A DNA stretch of 23,290 nucleotides, from positions 1 to 23,290 of the forward strand of contig JBKOWM010000065.1 of NCBI GenBank assembly GCA_046724395.1, given 5' to 3'. The DNA comes from DATAEU01 sp046724395. Its GTDB lineage: Bacteria; Actinomycetota; UBA4738; HRBIN12. The notes under the pieces were generated by a model. That model was given only the letters and a program-made list of their open reading frames with translations, made no database searches and had not been told where the DNA came from. This document shows positions 8,117 through 15,121 of the stretch, piece after piece. A program made the translations under genes and the position numbers. Positions within the stretch are counted from its first letter, which is position 1; every line of letters begins with the position of its first letter.

Positions 8117-9094
8117 CTAGAGCCGGATCCGCTCGACGTCGGACGGGGCCCGCTCGAGGACGAGCGTCGCCGCTGCCACGTCCTGTACGCCGACGCCCGT
8201 CAGATCACACACCGTGATCTGGTCCTGGCTCGTCCGGCCGGGATGCCGGCCCGCGACGATGTCGCCGATCTCGACGGCCGCCCCAGTCGAAAGCGTGCCC
8301 GCGTCGACGGCGTGATGCAGCTCCCCCAGGCGGGCGCATTGATCGCGGCTGTCGACGACTACCAGATCGGCGAGCCCGAGCACGGCGGCAGAGAGCTCCT
8401 GCTTGCCCGGTGAGTCGGAGCCAACGGCCGTCACATGGGTTCCCGGGCCAAGCCACTCGCCGTGCACGAGCGGCTGAGTACTCGCCGTGCACGTGATGAC
8501 GACCTCCGCCCCGCGAACAGCTTGCTCCGGGGTCGCCGCGATCGCGAAGGCCGACGCCGGCAGCCCTCTGCGTTCGAGGTCCGCCACGCACCGCCGGGCG
8601 TGGTCCGGGTTGCGTCCCCATACGCGGATCGCGTCGAAGGATCGCTCACACGCCAGGGCGTCGAGCTGCCTACGAGCCTGCTCGCCCGTCCCGAGCACCG
8701 CTACGGTCTCCGGTCGCAGCGGCGCGAGGTGCCTGGCCGCAAGCCCGCCGGCCGCGGCGGTGCGAGCATCGGTCAGATAACCGCCATCCAGCAGCAGCGC
8801 CGCGAGCGATCCGTCTCGCGCGTCAAACGCCAGAACGAGTCCGTCGATCGCCGGCGTGTCGAGGCCGTAGAAGCCCGATGCGACCTTGACCGCATACCGA
8901 GACCCGCCGTGCACGTGGCCCGCCTTCACGTGGACCTCGCCACTCGCCTCCGGCACGTCCAGGTGGATGACGGCCGGAAGCTCCGCCATCCCCGCCGAGT
9001 ACGCTTCGAACGCGCGCCCCATCGCCTCGATCAGCGAGGGCATGTCGAGTGCGGCCCGGACCTCGTCCGCTCGAAGAACCAGGACGTCCCGCAT
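8117..9094 (-). CDS. Ornithine cyclodeaminase / mu-crystallin family NAD(P)-dependent enzyme
   Basis: A 325-residue soluble enzyme of the OCD/mu-crystallin family. These use NAD(P) on amino or imino acids: ornithine to proline, alanine dehydrogenation, or reduction of pyrroline/piperideine-2-carboxylate. Seen here are the substrate-domain lysines (VKAGHVHGGSRYAVKVASGF), a Rossmann glycine motif (VLGTGEQARRQ), the serine/aspartate segment (VGSDSPGKQEL) and a C-terminal DLTGVGVQD. The exact substrate cannot be assigned from sequence. The ATG at 9094 has a TAGGCT box 8 bases upstream and no ribosome binding site. It diverges from a TetR-family regulator, with a perfect 9-bp inverted repeat between the two promoters, so the regulator may control this gene. 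Confidence 0.85.
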   Translation of the reverse strand: MRDVLVLRADEVRAALDMPSLIEAMGRAFEAYSAGMAELPAVIHLDVPEASGEVHVKAGHVHGGSRYAVKVASGFYGLDTPAIDGLVLAFDARDGSLAALLLDGGYLTDARTAAAGGLAARHLAPLRPETVAVLGTGEQARRQLDALACERSFDAIRVWGRNPDHARRCVADLERRGLPASAFAIAATPEQAVRGAEVVITCTASTQPLVHGEWLGPGTHVTAVGSDSPGKQELSAAVLGLADLVVVDSRDQCARLGELHHAVDAGTLSTGAAVEIGDIVAGRHPGRTSQDQITVCDLTGVGVQDVAAATLVLERAPSDVERIRL

Positions 9095-9102
9095 TCGTTG
9101 GG

Positions 9103-9108
9103 AGCCTA
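9103..9108 (-). promoter_or_regulatory. Candidate -10 box (TAGGCT) of the OCD-like gene
   Basis: Minus-strand TAGGCT ends 8 bases before the ATG at 9094. The inverted repeat at 9127-9154 would cover its -35 region. Confidence 0.5.
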
Positions 9109-9126
9109 CCGACCCGGATCCGGCCG

Positions 9127-9154
9127 ACGGGACGCCTGGCCGTGAGCGTCCCGT
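9127..9154. promoter_or_regulatory. Candidate TetR operator: 9-bp inverted repeat with 10-bp spacer
   Basis: ACGGGACGC (9127-9135) and GCGTCCCGT (9146-9154) are perfect reverse complements separated by 10 bp. The site sits between the divergent -10 boxes of the OCD-like gene and the TetR gene, a standard position for a TetR-family operator controlling both. Binding is inferred, not shown. Confidence 0.5.
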
Positions 9155-9188
9155 GACCGGTGGTCAGCGGCGCGGGCGCCATCGGGCA

Positions 9189-9194
9189 TACGCT
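9189..9194 (+). promoter_or_regulatory. Candidate -10 box (TACGCT) of the TetR gene
   Basis: TACGCT lies 25 bases before the ATG at 9220, which would leave a short leader containing the GGAGG site at 9209-9213. Confidence 0.4.
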
Positions 9195-9219
9195 TCGCTT
9201 CTCACGGCGGAGGCGAGAC

Positions 9220-9879
9220 ATGAAGGTCGACGAGCCGCGGTCTCGAGAGACCGACAGACGCCGGTCGGCCGCCAAGCGCGAGCTCATCTTGGATTCGGCG
9301 ATGCGCCACTTCGCCGAGAACGGGTATCAGGGTGCCCGCGTCGAGGACATCGCCCGCGACCTCGGGATCGCCAAGGGCTCGATCTTCCAGCACTTCGGAA
9401 GCAAGGCCGGCCTGTTCCTCGCCACGTACAAGCGCGCCGTCACCTCGCTCCCGGCGTGGCTCGACGCGCCGCCCGAAGTGGTCGATCGCGGGTTCTGGGA
9501 CGTGCTCGATTACTGGCTCCGCCGCACCGAGCACCTGATCCGCGACGATTGGATCCCTAACCGGGTGGCGCTCATCGGCAACTACGGAACGGACCTGACG
9601 CTCAAGCGCGAGATCAACCGGTTCCTCGTCTCGGAGGACCCGTACGGGACGCTCGACTTCGTGGAGTACGGGCAGGCCAGGGGCGAGGTTCGTTCGGACG
9701 TCGACGCCGAGATGCTTGCCTCGATGCTTGACTGGGTGGCCGAGCGGTTCCAGGACGCGCTGGTGAGCGTCGAGCTCGACCCCGGACTGATCCACCGCCA
9801 CCCGAACCAGCCGCAGAGGCGCGAGATGCGGATCGAGCAGCTGACGGAGCTTCTCCGGGGCGCGATCGGCGCTCGATAA
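9220..9879 (+). CDS. TetR/AcrR-family transcriptional regulator
   Basis: A 219-residue one-component repressor. The N-terminal DNA-binding domain is classic: helix-turn-helix residues about 41-66 (VEDIARDLGIAKGSIFQHFG), preceded by a basic arm. The C-terminal ligand-binding and dimerisation domain is divergent and gives no hint of the ligand. The ATG at 9220 is preferred because GGAGG at 9209-9213 is spaced 6 bases from it; an in-frame GTG at 9160 would add 20 residues with no support. It diverges from the OCD-like gene (125 bp) with a palindromic candidate operator between them, suggesting autoregulation and control of that gene. It converges with the zincin gene. Confidence 0.92.
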   Translation: MKVDEPRSRETDRRRSAAKRELILDSAMRHFAENGYQGARVEDIARDLGIAKGSIFQHFGSKAGLFLATYKRAVTSLPAWLDAPPEVVDRGFWDVLDYWLRRTEHLIRDDWIPNRVALIGNYGTDLTLKREINRFLVSEDPYGTLDFVEYGQARGEVRSDVDAEMLASMLDWVAERFQDALVSVELDPGLIHRHPNQPQRREMRIEQLTELLRGAIGAR

Positions 9880-9926
9880 GGCGGCGGGGCGCGGCGAGCC
9901 GCCGGAGCGTCGCCCCGAACCGCTCC
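9880..9926. terminator. GC-rich nested hairpins between convergent genes
   Basis: GGGGCG (9886-9891) can pair with CGCCCC (9911-9916), and GGAGCG (9904-9909) with CGCTCC (9921-9926). They fill the 51-bp gap between convergent stops. There is no T-run, so bidirectional termination is only plausible. Confidence 0.35.
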
Positions 9927-9930
9927 GCCG

Positions 9931-10392
9931 CTAGGGCGCCCGGCGCACGAGGGCGGCCTCGGCGTCTGTCTCGCCGACGCGCCGACGGCGGTAGTTGGCG
10001 AGCGCGAACCGATCGCAGGCCGTCTCTGCCGCCGACTTCTTGCCGAGGCGCTCCCAGAGATACCAGTGCATGAACTCGTGCAGGTACAGGAACCTAAGCA
10101 CCTCGCGCGGGCTCCGGAACGTGACGCCCTCCGTCAGCCAGATGAACCGCATGCCCTTGCCGGGCCGTCGTTTGGCCGCATACGGAACGATCTCGCCGAA
10201 GGGGAAGAACGGTTCGGGGACCTGCAGGACGATCTCGCGGTCGTCGAAGTCGGTCCACGCGGACAGGTGCGGCTTTTGGCGGTAGCGCAGCGGCTTGACC
10301 ACGACCCGGTATCCGCTCGCCGTCGGGAGCCCTGCGAGTATGCCCCGGACGCGATCGGACGGCAGCTCCGCCAGCTCGGATCGGATGCGCAT
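9931..10392 (-). CDS. Small HExxH zinc-metallopeptidase-like protein (SprT/ImmA-like fold suspected)
   Basis: A 153-residue protein I cannot assign to a named family. It carries a zincin motif H105-E-F-M-H109 within FLYLHEFMHWYLWERLG, and a following ETACDRFA segment whose Glu123 could be the third zinc ligand, as in SprT-like or ImmA/IrrE-like domains. There is no signal peptide or membrane segment, so it is probably cytoplasmic. The remaining N-terminal half is a beta-rich region with no recognisable motif. The ATG at 10392 is preferred over an upstream start because a TACCCT box lies 9 bases before it. It stands alone, converging with the TetR gene and lying downstream of tRNA-Pro with terminator hairpins between. 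Function could be protein repair, toxin-antitoxin turnover or something else; none is shown. Confidence 0.7.
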   Translation of the reverse strand: MRIRSELAELPSDRVRGILAGLPTASGYRVVVKPLRYRQKPHLSAWTDFDDREIVLQVPEPFFPFGEIVPYAAKRRPGKGMRFIWLTEGVTFRSPREVLRFLYLHEFMHWYLWERLGKKSAAETACDRFALANYRRRRVGETDAEAALVRRAP

Positions 10393-10401
10393 GGAAGACG
10401 C

Positions 10402-10407
10402 AGGGTA
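10402..10407 (-). promoter_or_regulatory. Candidate -10 box (TACCCT) of the zincin gene
   Basis: Minus-strand TACCCT ends 9 bases before the ATG at 10392; no ribosome binding site is evident. Confidence 0.4.
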
Positions 10408-10510
10408 GCGTTCGCAACCGACGTCGGGAAGGCGACGAAGGGCGGGAAACACCCGGCGAAGGGAGGAACGCTTGGGAACACCCGGCCGGCCCGAACCCGA
10501 CAGAGAAAGC

Positions 10511-10548
10511 GAGAAACCGCCGGGGCCCGAGGGCGCCAGCGGTCTCTC
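10511..10548 (-). terminator. Intrinsic terminator-like hairpin downstream of tRNA-Pro
   Basis: GAGAAACCGC (10511-10520) pairs with GCGGTCTCTC (10539-10548) with one mismatch, enclosing further G/C pairing. On the minus strand the stem is followed by pyrimidine-rich, T-containing sequence (GCTTTCTCT), fitting termination of the tRNA-Pro transcript. Confidence 0.55.
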
Positions 10549-10562
10549 ACAGCAAACAATAC

Positions 10563-10583
10563 GACCGGCCTTCGCCGGCGGTC
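10563..10583 (-). terminator. Second hairpin downstream of tRNA-Pro
   Basis: Stem arms built from GACCGGC and GCCGGCGGTC (2-base bulge) around CTTC; on the minus strand it is followed by GTATTGTTTGC. It could be a first, weaker terminator in tandem with the one at 10511-10548. Confidence 0.4.
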
Positions 10584-10611
10584 AAGGCCCTCGCTCGTTC
10601 TTGTCAGTTTT

Positions 10612-10689
10612 TGGTCGGGGCGGGCGGATTCGAACCGCCGACCTTCTGCTCCCAAAGCAGATGCGCTGACCAGGCTGCGCTACGCCCCG
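10612..10689 (-). tRNA. tRNA-Pro (anticodon UGG)
   Basis: Minus-strand cloverleaf: acceptor CGGGGCG/CGCCCCG, D-arm, anticodon stem TCTGC/GCAGA with loop TTTGGGA (anticodon TGG), and T-arm GGCGG-TTCGAAT-CCGCC. The discriminator A is followed by an encoded CCA (10612-10614). It is 78 nt including CCA. It reads CCA and, by wobble, other proline codons. A TACAAT box is placed for its own promoter. Confidence 0.97.
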
Positions 10690-10697
10690 GCGGGACC

Positions 10698-10703
10698 ATT
10701 GTA
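10698..10703 (-). promoter_or_regulatory. Candidate -10 box (TACAAT) of tRNA-Pro
   Basis: Minus-strand TACAAT lies 8 bases before the mature tRNA 5' end, in the 22-bp gap after the phzF-family stop codon; the -35 region would fall inside that coding sequence. Confidence 0.5.
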
Positions 10704-10711
10704 GGACGGGC

Positions 10712-11566
10712 TCAGAGGCGGAACTCACCCTCCCCCACCAGCCGGACGCGGCCTCCGACCCAGGCGATCCACACGTCCTGCTCCCGGACCACGTCGACGT
10801 CGAGCTGGCTGGGGCGGCCGACCTGCTCCCCCTGCCGCACGGTGAGACCGCCCGGCATGCCGGCGATGCCGTACTCGCCGAGGTAGACACCCAGCGGCCC
10901 GGCGGCCGAGCCGGTGGCCGGGTCCTCGCCCACGCCGGGATCCTGGTCGAACATCCTGGTCAGGACGCCCTCGGCCTCCTCGGCGAACAGATAGAGCGAC
11001 TCGCCGCCCGTTCGACGGAGCACGTCTCGCAGCGCGGCGGCGTGCGGCTCGGCGCGCCGCACCGTGGCCGCATCCGCGATCGGAACGATCGTATGCGGCA
11101 AGCCCGTCGTCACCGTTTGGACGGGGAGCCCGGCGACCAGATCAGACTCCTCCAGCCCAGCCGCGGCGGCCGTCGCGGCGCGATCGTCGAACGGCGCAGA
11201 AAGCTCGGCCGGGAACTGCCGCATTCGCCCTCGTCCGGCCTGCGGGTCAACCTCGACGCGAACGACTCCGGCGCCGCATCGCTGCATCGTCGAGCCGGCG
11301 ACGCGTCCCTCGCACACAAGCAGAAACGCCGTCCCGAGTGTCGGATGCCCCGCGAACGGGAGCTCCTGGCCCGGCGTGAAGATGCGGACGTCATACCCCT
11401 TGGCATCGACCGACGTGACAAACGTCGTTTCGGAAAACCCGATCTCCCTAGCGAGTGCCTGCATCGTGGACGCGTCGAGCTCGCCGGCATCGGGAACGAC
11501 GCAGAGCTGGTTGCCCGTAAACCGGCCGAGGCAGAAGACGTCTAGGAGGCGGAAGGGCGCGCGCAC
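10712..11566 (-). CDS. PhzF-family isomerase/epimerase-like protein
   Basis: A 284-residue protein of the PhzF (diaminopimelate-epimerase-fold) family. Members isomerise small metabolites; PhzF itself acts in phenazine synthesis, but most homologues have unknown substrates, and no phenazine genes are near. Seen: GNQLCVV near the N-terminus, the catalytic-glutamate segment FSETTFV (E46), the conserved TPGQELPFAGHPTLGTA, and the C-terminal glycine-rich DPATGSAAGPLGVYL. The GTG at 11566 is preferred because the protein family begins there and a TAGCGT box sits 7 bases before it; the open frame extends upstream without homology. It diverges from azlCD over 50 bp and is followed by tRNA-Pro. The link with amino acid export next door is only suggestive. 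Confidence 0.88.
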   Translation of the reverse strand: MRAPFRLLDVFCLGRFTGNQLCVVPDAGELDASTMQALAREIGFSETTFVTSVDAKGYDVRIFTPGQELPFAGHPTLGTAFLLVCEGRVAGSTMQRCGAGVVRVEVDPQAGRGRMRQFPAELSAPFDDRAATAAAAGLEESDLVAGLPVQTVTTGLPHTIVPIADAATVRRAEPHAAALRDVLRRTGGESLYLFAEEAEGVLTRMFDQDPGVGEDPATGSAAGPLGVYLGEYGIAGMPGGLTVRQGEQVGRPSQLDVDVVREQDVWIAWVGGRVRLVGEGEFRL

Positions 11567-11573
11567 CGGTTCG

Positions 11574-11579
11574 ACGCTA
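11574..11579 (-). promoter_or_regulatory. Candidate -10 box (TAGCGT) of the phzF-family gene
   Basis: Minus-strand TAGCGT, 7 bases before the GTG start; the same hexamer serves azlC on the other strand. Confidence 0.55.
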
Positions 11580-11604
11580 TCACCGCCCGCGGTTCGGCCG
11601 TTGC

Positions 11605-11610
11605 TAGCGT
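11605..11610 (+). promoter_or_regulatory. Candidate -10 box (TAGCGT) of azlC
   Basis: TAGCGT followed by 6 bases and the GTG at 11617. There is no ribosome binding site, so a leaderless mRNA is likely. Confidence 0.55.
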
Positions 11611-11616
11611 TGCACC

Positions 11617-12273
11617 GTGTCCGAACCGGCCCGCTTCCGCGACGGCGTTCGCGCCGTCGCGGCCCTTGGCGTCGCGGTGTTCGGGTTCGGGGTGTCGTTC
11701 GGACTGCTCGCACGGTCCGCCGGGATGGGATGGCTGGCCCCCATCGTGATGTCGGCGACCACATTCGCGGGGTCCTCGCAGTTCGCCGCCGTCTCCGTGT
11801 TGGACGCCGGCGGGACGGTCGCCGCGACGATCGCGGCGGCGGTGCTCCTTAACGCTCGCTACGGGCCCATCGGAGTCTCGGTCGCACCGTCGCTCGAAGG
11901 CGGACCCGCGAAGCGGTTCCTCCAGGCACAGCTGGTCGTCGACGAGTCGTGGGCGGTCTCCGCCCGGGGCGACGGGAGCTTCGACGCGCGGATCCTCCTC
12001 GGCGCTGGCCTCGGCCTCTACGTGGCGTGGGTGGCGGGCACTGCCGTCGGCGTCGCGTTCGGGGACGTCCTCGGCGACCCGACCGCGCTCGGCCTGGACG
12101 CCGCGTTCCCGGCCCTGTTCATCGCGCTGCTCGCCCCACAGCTCCGGTCGCGGCGGGCCGTCGCGGCCGCCGCGCTGGGCGGCGCCATCGCGCTGGTCGT
12201 TACGCCGCTCGCGCCGCCCGGCGTTCCCATCGTCGCGGCAGGGCTCGCGTGCCTCATCGGACTGCGCCGGTGA
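11617..12273 (+). CDS. azlC: AzlC-family branched-chain amino acid exporter subunit
   Basis: A 218-residue integral membrane protein. AzlC with its small partner AzlD exports branched-chain amino acids or analogues (azaleucine resistance in Bacillus; BrnFE in Corynebacterium). The family pattern is visible: an N-terminal FRDGVRAVAALGVAVFGFG helix, the TTFAGSSQFAAVS segment, LNARYGPIGVSVAP, and several hydrophobic helices to the C-terminus. It starts with GTG at 11617, supported by a TAGCGT box 6 bases upstream. The stop overlaps the azlD GTG by 4 bp (GTGA), so the two are translationally coupled. It diverges from the phzF-family gene. Confidence 0.9.
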   Translation: MSEPARFRDGVRAVAALGVAVFGFGVSFGLLARSAGMGWLAPIVMSATTFAGSSQFAAVSVLDAGGTVAATIAAAVLLNARYGPIGVSVAPSLEGGPAKRFLQAQLVVDESWAVSARGDGSFDARILLGAGLGLYVAWVAGTAVGVAFGDVLGDPTALGLDAAFPALFIALLAPQLRSRRAVAAAALGGAIALVVTPLAPPGVPIVAAGLACLIGLRR

Positions 12274-12578
12274 CCGCAACGTGGGTCGTCGTCGCCGGCG
12301 TCGGCGTGGCGACGATGGCGATCAAGGCGCTGGGACCGGTACTGCTCGGAGGTCGCCCACTGCCGCCGCGTCTCGGATCCGTCGTTCGGCTGCTGGCTCC
12401 CGCCATCCTCGCCGCCCTGGTCGTCAGCCAGACGTTCGCCACCGATCGGTCGCTGGAGGTCGACGCCCGAGCCGTCGGTGTCGCCGCCGCGCTCGTGGCG
12501 TTGTGGCTGAAAGCACCGGTGCTCGTCGTCATCGTCGCCGCGGCGGTGACGACGGCGGTTGTCCGCGCCGCGGCCTGA
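12270..12578 (+). CDS. azlD: AzlD-family small membrane subunit of the amino acid exporter
   Basis: A 102-residue hydrophobic protein with about three to four membrane helices, typical length for AzlD. Its partner AzlC lies immediately upstream, and the GTG start overlaps the AzlC stop (GTGA). The sequence holds the family's KALGPVLLGGRPLPPRL loop after the first helix, then the helices LAPAILAALVVSQTF, VGVAAALVALWLK and VLVVIVAAAVTTAVV. An open frame continues far upstream, but that part is out of frame with azlC and not coding. It converges with the anti-sigma-type ATPase gene with a 21-bp gap. Confidence 0.88.
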   Translation: MTATWVVVAGVGVATMAIKALGPVLLGGRPLPPRLGSVVRLLAPAILAALVVSQTFATDRSLEVDARAVGVAAALVALWLKAPVLVVIVAAAVTTAVVRAAA

Positions 12579-12599
12579 GCCGTCCGGACGGCGCCGCGC

Positions 12600-12992
12600 C
12601 TACGCGGCGTCCATCTCGAACCAGACCATGGTCCGCCCCGCGTCGTGCTCCGTCCCCCAGGCCGACGCCAGGGTGTCGAGCAGGAAAAGTCCCCACCCGG
12701 CCGTCCGCCCCATCGCATCCGGCGCGGGCACGGCCGCCTCGAACCCGCCTCCGGTGTCGCGCACCTCCACGTGGATGCGGTCGTCGACCTCGACGGCTAT
12801 CTCGATGTCCTGCGTGGGTGCGGACGAGCCGTGCCGGACGGCGTTGGACACGACCTCGGTCGTGAGAAGCGACACGTCGTCGACGACGGAGGCGGGCAAT
12901 TCCTTCGCAAGCGTGCGCATCCCGGCTCGGGCGAGCGCGGGCGCAATCGGCTCCGCGGGCAACCGCAACTCGGTTCTCGCGTGTCCGCCCAC
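12600..12992 (-). CDS. Anti-sigma-factor-type histidine-kinase-like ATPase (RsbW/SpoIIAB-like)
   Basis: A 130-residue single HATPase_c domain. In this family such proteins bind a sigma factor or an anti-anti-sigma (STAS) partner and can act as serine kinases. The ATP-binding boxes are present: N-box LLTTEVVSNAVRHG, G1 DTGGGF, and G2 GWGLFLLDTLAS. No STAS partner or sigma gene is nearby, so the target is unknown; many Actinomycetota have dozens of such orphan proteins. The GTG at 12992 is preceded by AGGAGGGG, a strong ribosome binding site, so this gene is leadered. It lies 147 bp downstream of the membrane cyclase on the same strand, with a hairpin between them. Confidence 0.88.
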   Translation of the reverse strand: MGGHARTELRLPAEPIAPALARAGMRTLAKELPASVVDDVSLLTTEVVSNAVRHGSSAPTQDIEIAVEVDDRIHVEVRDTGGGFEAAVPAPDAMGRTAGWGLFLLDTLASAWGTEHDAGRTMVWFEMDAA

Positions 12993-13038
12993 CCCGCCCC
13001 TCCTGGCATCGAGCGCGCCACGACACCCGCTCTCGCCT

Positions 13039-13062
13039 GTACCCGCCGCTTCTGCGGCGTAC
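13039..13062 (-). other. Bulged hairpin between membrane cyclase and anti-sigma-type gene
   Basis: GTAC plus GCCGC (2-base bulge) pairs with GCGGCGTAC around a TTCT loop. There is no T-run. It may be a terminator for the cyclase gene or a leader structure 47 bp before the next start. Confidence 0.3.
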
Positions 13063-13139
13063 GCACGCCAGGCCAGACGGCGGCTCCCGCGTCCCGGCCG
13101 GTGCGAGTGCCTCGGCTGACGCGCGGCAACTCGGGGCGA

Positions 13140-14768
13140 TCAGGCCGAACGAAGCCATTCGGCGACGTAGACGTCGACCGGTTCGGCCTTGCCCTTCAGC
13201 TGCATGCCGGGTACGAGGGTCGCCGTGAGGACGTCGGCGACGTTCCCGTACGTCGCAGCCGTCAGCAACAACTCGCCCGGTCGGGCGGCGGCTTGCACGC
13301 GGGCCGCCACGTTGGTCGTATCGCCGATCGCCGTGAAGCTACGGTGCCCGCCCGCACCGACGTTGCCGACGACGGCCGGGCCCGTGTTCACGCCGATGCG
13401 GAAGCGCGGCCAGTCGGGGCGCCGCTCGTGCAGCTTCGCCGTGCGGTCGCGGATCGCGAACCCGGCCCGGACCGCGCGGATCGCGTGATCCGGCTGATCC
13501 TCGAGGGCGTTGAAGACGGCGAGGATGGCGTCGCCGGCGAACCGCTCGATGAGCCCTCCCTCGACCTCGGCGATCGCGGGCACGACGACGGCCCAGTGCG
13601 CGTTCAGCATCTCGACCACCTCCGCTGCCGAGCGGCGTTCGGAGAATGCCGTGAAGCCCGCGAGGTCGGCGAACAGAGCCGTCACGTCTACGGAACGACC
13701 GCCCAGGTCTGCGCGCGCCGGCTCGCGCTCGAGCTGCTCCGCCAGTCGCGGGCCGATGTAAGGACGGAAGAGTGCGTCGACCCGGCGGAGCTCTCGCGCC
13801 GATCGTTCGAGCATGTCGAGCTCCTCGGCCCCGAACCCTTCGGCGCGCAGCCCTTCCAGGACGGGCGTAAGCGGGTCGTCGGCTGCGAGCGCCCCCGTCA
13901 CCGCGGCGAGCGCTGCCGATGATCGTCGGTCCAGCCGGTCGAGCGTGCGATCGAGGTACAGCCCACCGAACGCTGCCGTGAACGACCCCTCACGCCCGTA
14001 CTCCAGCCGCGCCGCCGCGGCGATCACGCCGAACGCCACCGCCATCAGGACGTGCCACTCCCACCAGCTGGCGTGCCAGCTGCGCCCGACGATCACCGCG
14101 ATCATCGCCTCCGCGAGCAGGACGAACGCGACGGTCACGGCGAGCGGCAGCGTTCGTCGACGGCGCCGGTAGACGTCGGCGTAGCGGATCGCGGCGAAGG
14201 CGTACAGACCCACGCCGATCGGCGCGAGGACACGCAGCGCGAGCGGAGCCTCCTCGGGCGGTCGGCCGCCCAGCGCCGAGACGTTCGACAGCGATACGAC
14301 TGCCCAGGTCAGAAGGAGACCGAGGAGTGCGAACCGGACCGCGCGCTGCCGGTGCCGCGGTGCGATTTCGAACCGTTCGTGATCGAGGGCCGACGCCGCG
14401 GCGAGCACGGCCGCGAGAAGCAGCCCGATCGCCGTAGCGATCACGAAGCCGGTGTTCTTGTCGCTCAGCAGGATGCCGGGCGTCGCGAGCGCGTGCAGCG
14501 CGAGGAACCCGGCGCTCGACAGCAGCGCGAGCGAAACGAGGAACAGCCGAGTGTCACCACGACGGCGGGCCGCCTCGCTCGTGAGCCAGCCGAGCGCCAC
14601 GTTCACGAGCGCGACGCCGAGCACCAGCCAGAAGTGCGACGGGTGATGCTCCCACATCACGTCGAGCTCGGGTCGCGCGAGCAGCAAGGCGAGCCCGAGG
14701 AGCGGGATCGTGAGCAGCGCCGCTACGGCCACCGCGTTCCGGGAGCGAACAGCGCTCGGGTCGGCCAT
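13140..14768 (-). CDS. Membrane-anchored class III adenylate/guanylate cyclase
   Basis: A 542-residue signalling enzyme. The N-terminal 260 or so residues hold about eight hydrophobic helices, a probable membrane sensor without a recognisable ligand motif. A linker of about 100 residues follows, then a C-terminal cyclase domain. Metal aspartates are present (ALFADLAGF, about D368; ERFAGDAIL, about D413), as are the transition-state Asn and Arg in TTNVAARV (about N486, R490). The two purine-specifying positions are changed: Lys to Arg (about 409) and Asp to Thr (about 479), so substrate preference is uncertain. The ATG at 14768 is chosen for GAGGA 7 bases upstream; an in-frame TTG at 14792 with GAGGTGA is the alternative. 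It is followed by the anti-sigma-type ATPase gene. Confidence 0.88.
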   Translation of the reverse strand: MADPSAVRSRNAVAVAALLTIPLLGLALLLARPELDVMWEHHPSHFWLVLGVALVNVALGWLTSEAARRRGDTRLFLVSLALLSSAGFLALHALATPGILLSDKNTGFVIATAIGLLLAAVLAAASALDHERFEIAPRHRQRAVRFALLGLLLTWAVVSLSNVSALGGRPPEEAPLALRVLAPIGVGLYAFAAIRYADVYRRRRRTLPLAVTVAFVLLAEAMIAVIVGRSWHASWWEWHVLMAVAFGVIAAAARLEYGREGSFTAAFGGLYLDRTLDRLDRRSSAALAAVTGALAADDPLTPVLEGLRAEGFGAEELDMLERSARELRRVDALFRPYIGPRLAEQLEREPARADLGGRSVDVTALFADLAGFTAFSERRSAAEVVEMLNAHWAVVVPAIAEVEGGLIERFAGDAILAVFNALEDQPDHAIRAVRAGFAIRDRTAKLHERRPDWPRFRIGVNTGPAVVGNVGAGGHRSFTAIGDTTNVAARVQAAARPGELLLTAATYGNVADVLTATLVPGMQLKGKAEPVDVYVAEWLRSA

Positions 14769-14943
14769 CGCGGCATCCTCGCCCAAGCGCAACCGTCACC
14801 TCAAACGCCCCGAGGGTCAAAGACCGAGGCGGATTGCCGGAGCAGCCCGGACGAATGCGCGGGGCCGGGCCGGCCGGTCGAAGTCACCGGAGTCGAGGAT
14901 CTCGCGAGTGTCGGCAGAGGGGGGCTTTCACGACAACGGCCGA

Positions 14944-14958
14944 AGCCCGACCCGGGCT
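14944..14958 (-). terminator. Small hairpin downstream of tRNA-Gly
   Basis: AGCCCG (14944-14949) and CGGGCT (14953-14958) pair with a 3-base loop, 32 bp past the tRNA 3' end. No T-run follows, so it is a weak candidate. The rest of the 14769-14989 gap shows no other clear feature. Confidence 0.3.
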
Positions 14959-14989
14959 CTCACCCACGCAACCGGCCTCCGAGCTGAGG

Positions 14990-15062
<73 letters not shown>

Positions 15063-15069
15063 CGGTCGA

Positions 15070-15075
15070 AGCGTA
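15070..15075 (-). promoter_or_regulatory. Candidate -10 box (TACGCT) of tRNA-Gly
   Basis: Minus-strand TACGCT, 9 bases before the mature tRNA 5' end. It is the same hexamer as before tig and the TetR gene. Confidence 0.45.
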
Positions 15076-15121
15076 GCAGCGAGACGTACGGAGTCCGCGA
15101 CGGCGCGCCGAACATCCCCTG

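Noticed and set aside
12645..13922. 425-codon plus-strand frame opposite the anti-sigma-type ATPase and membrane cyclase
   Set aside because: Antisense to two genes with clear motifs; no start signal.
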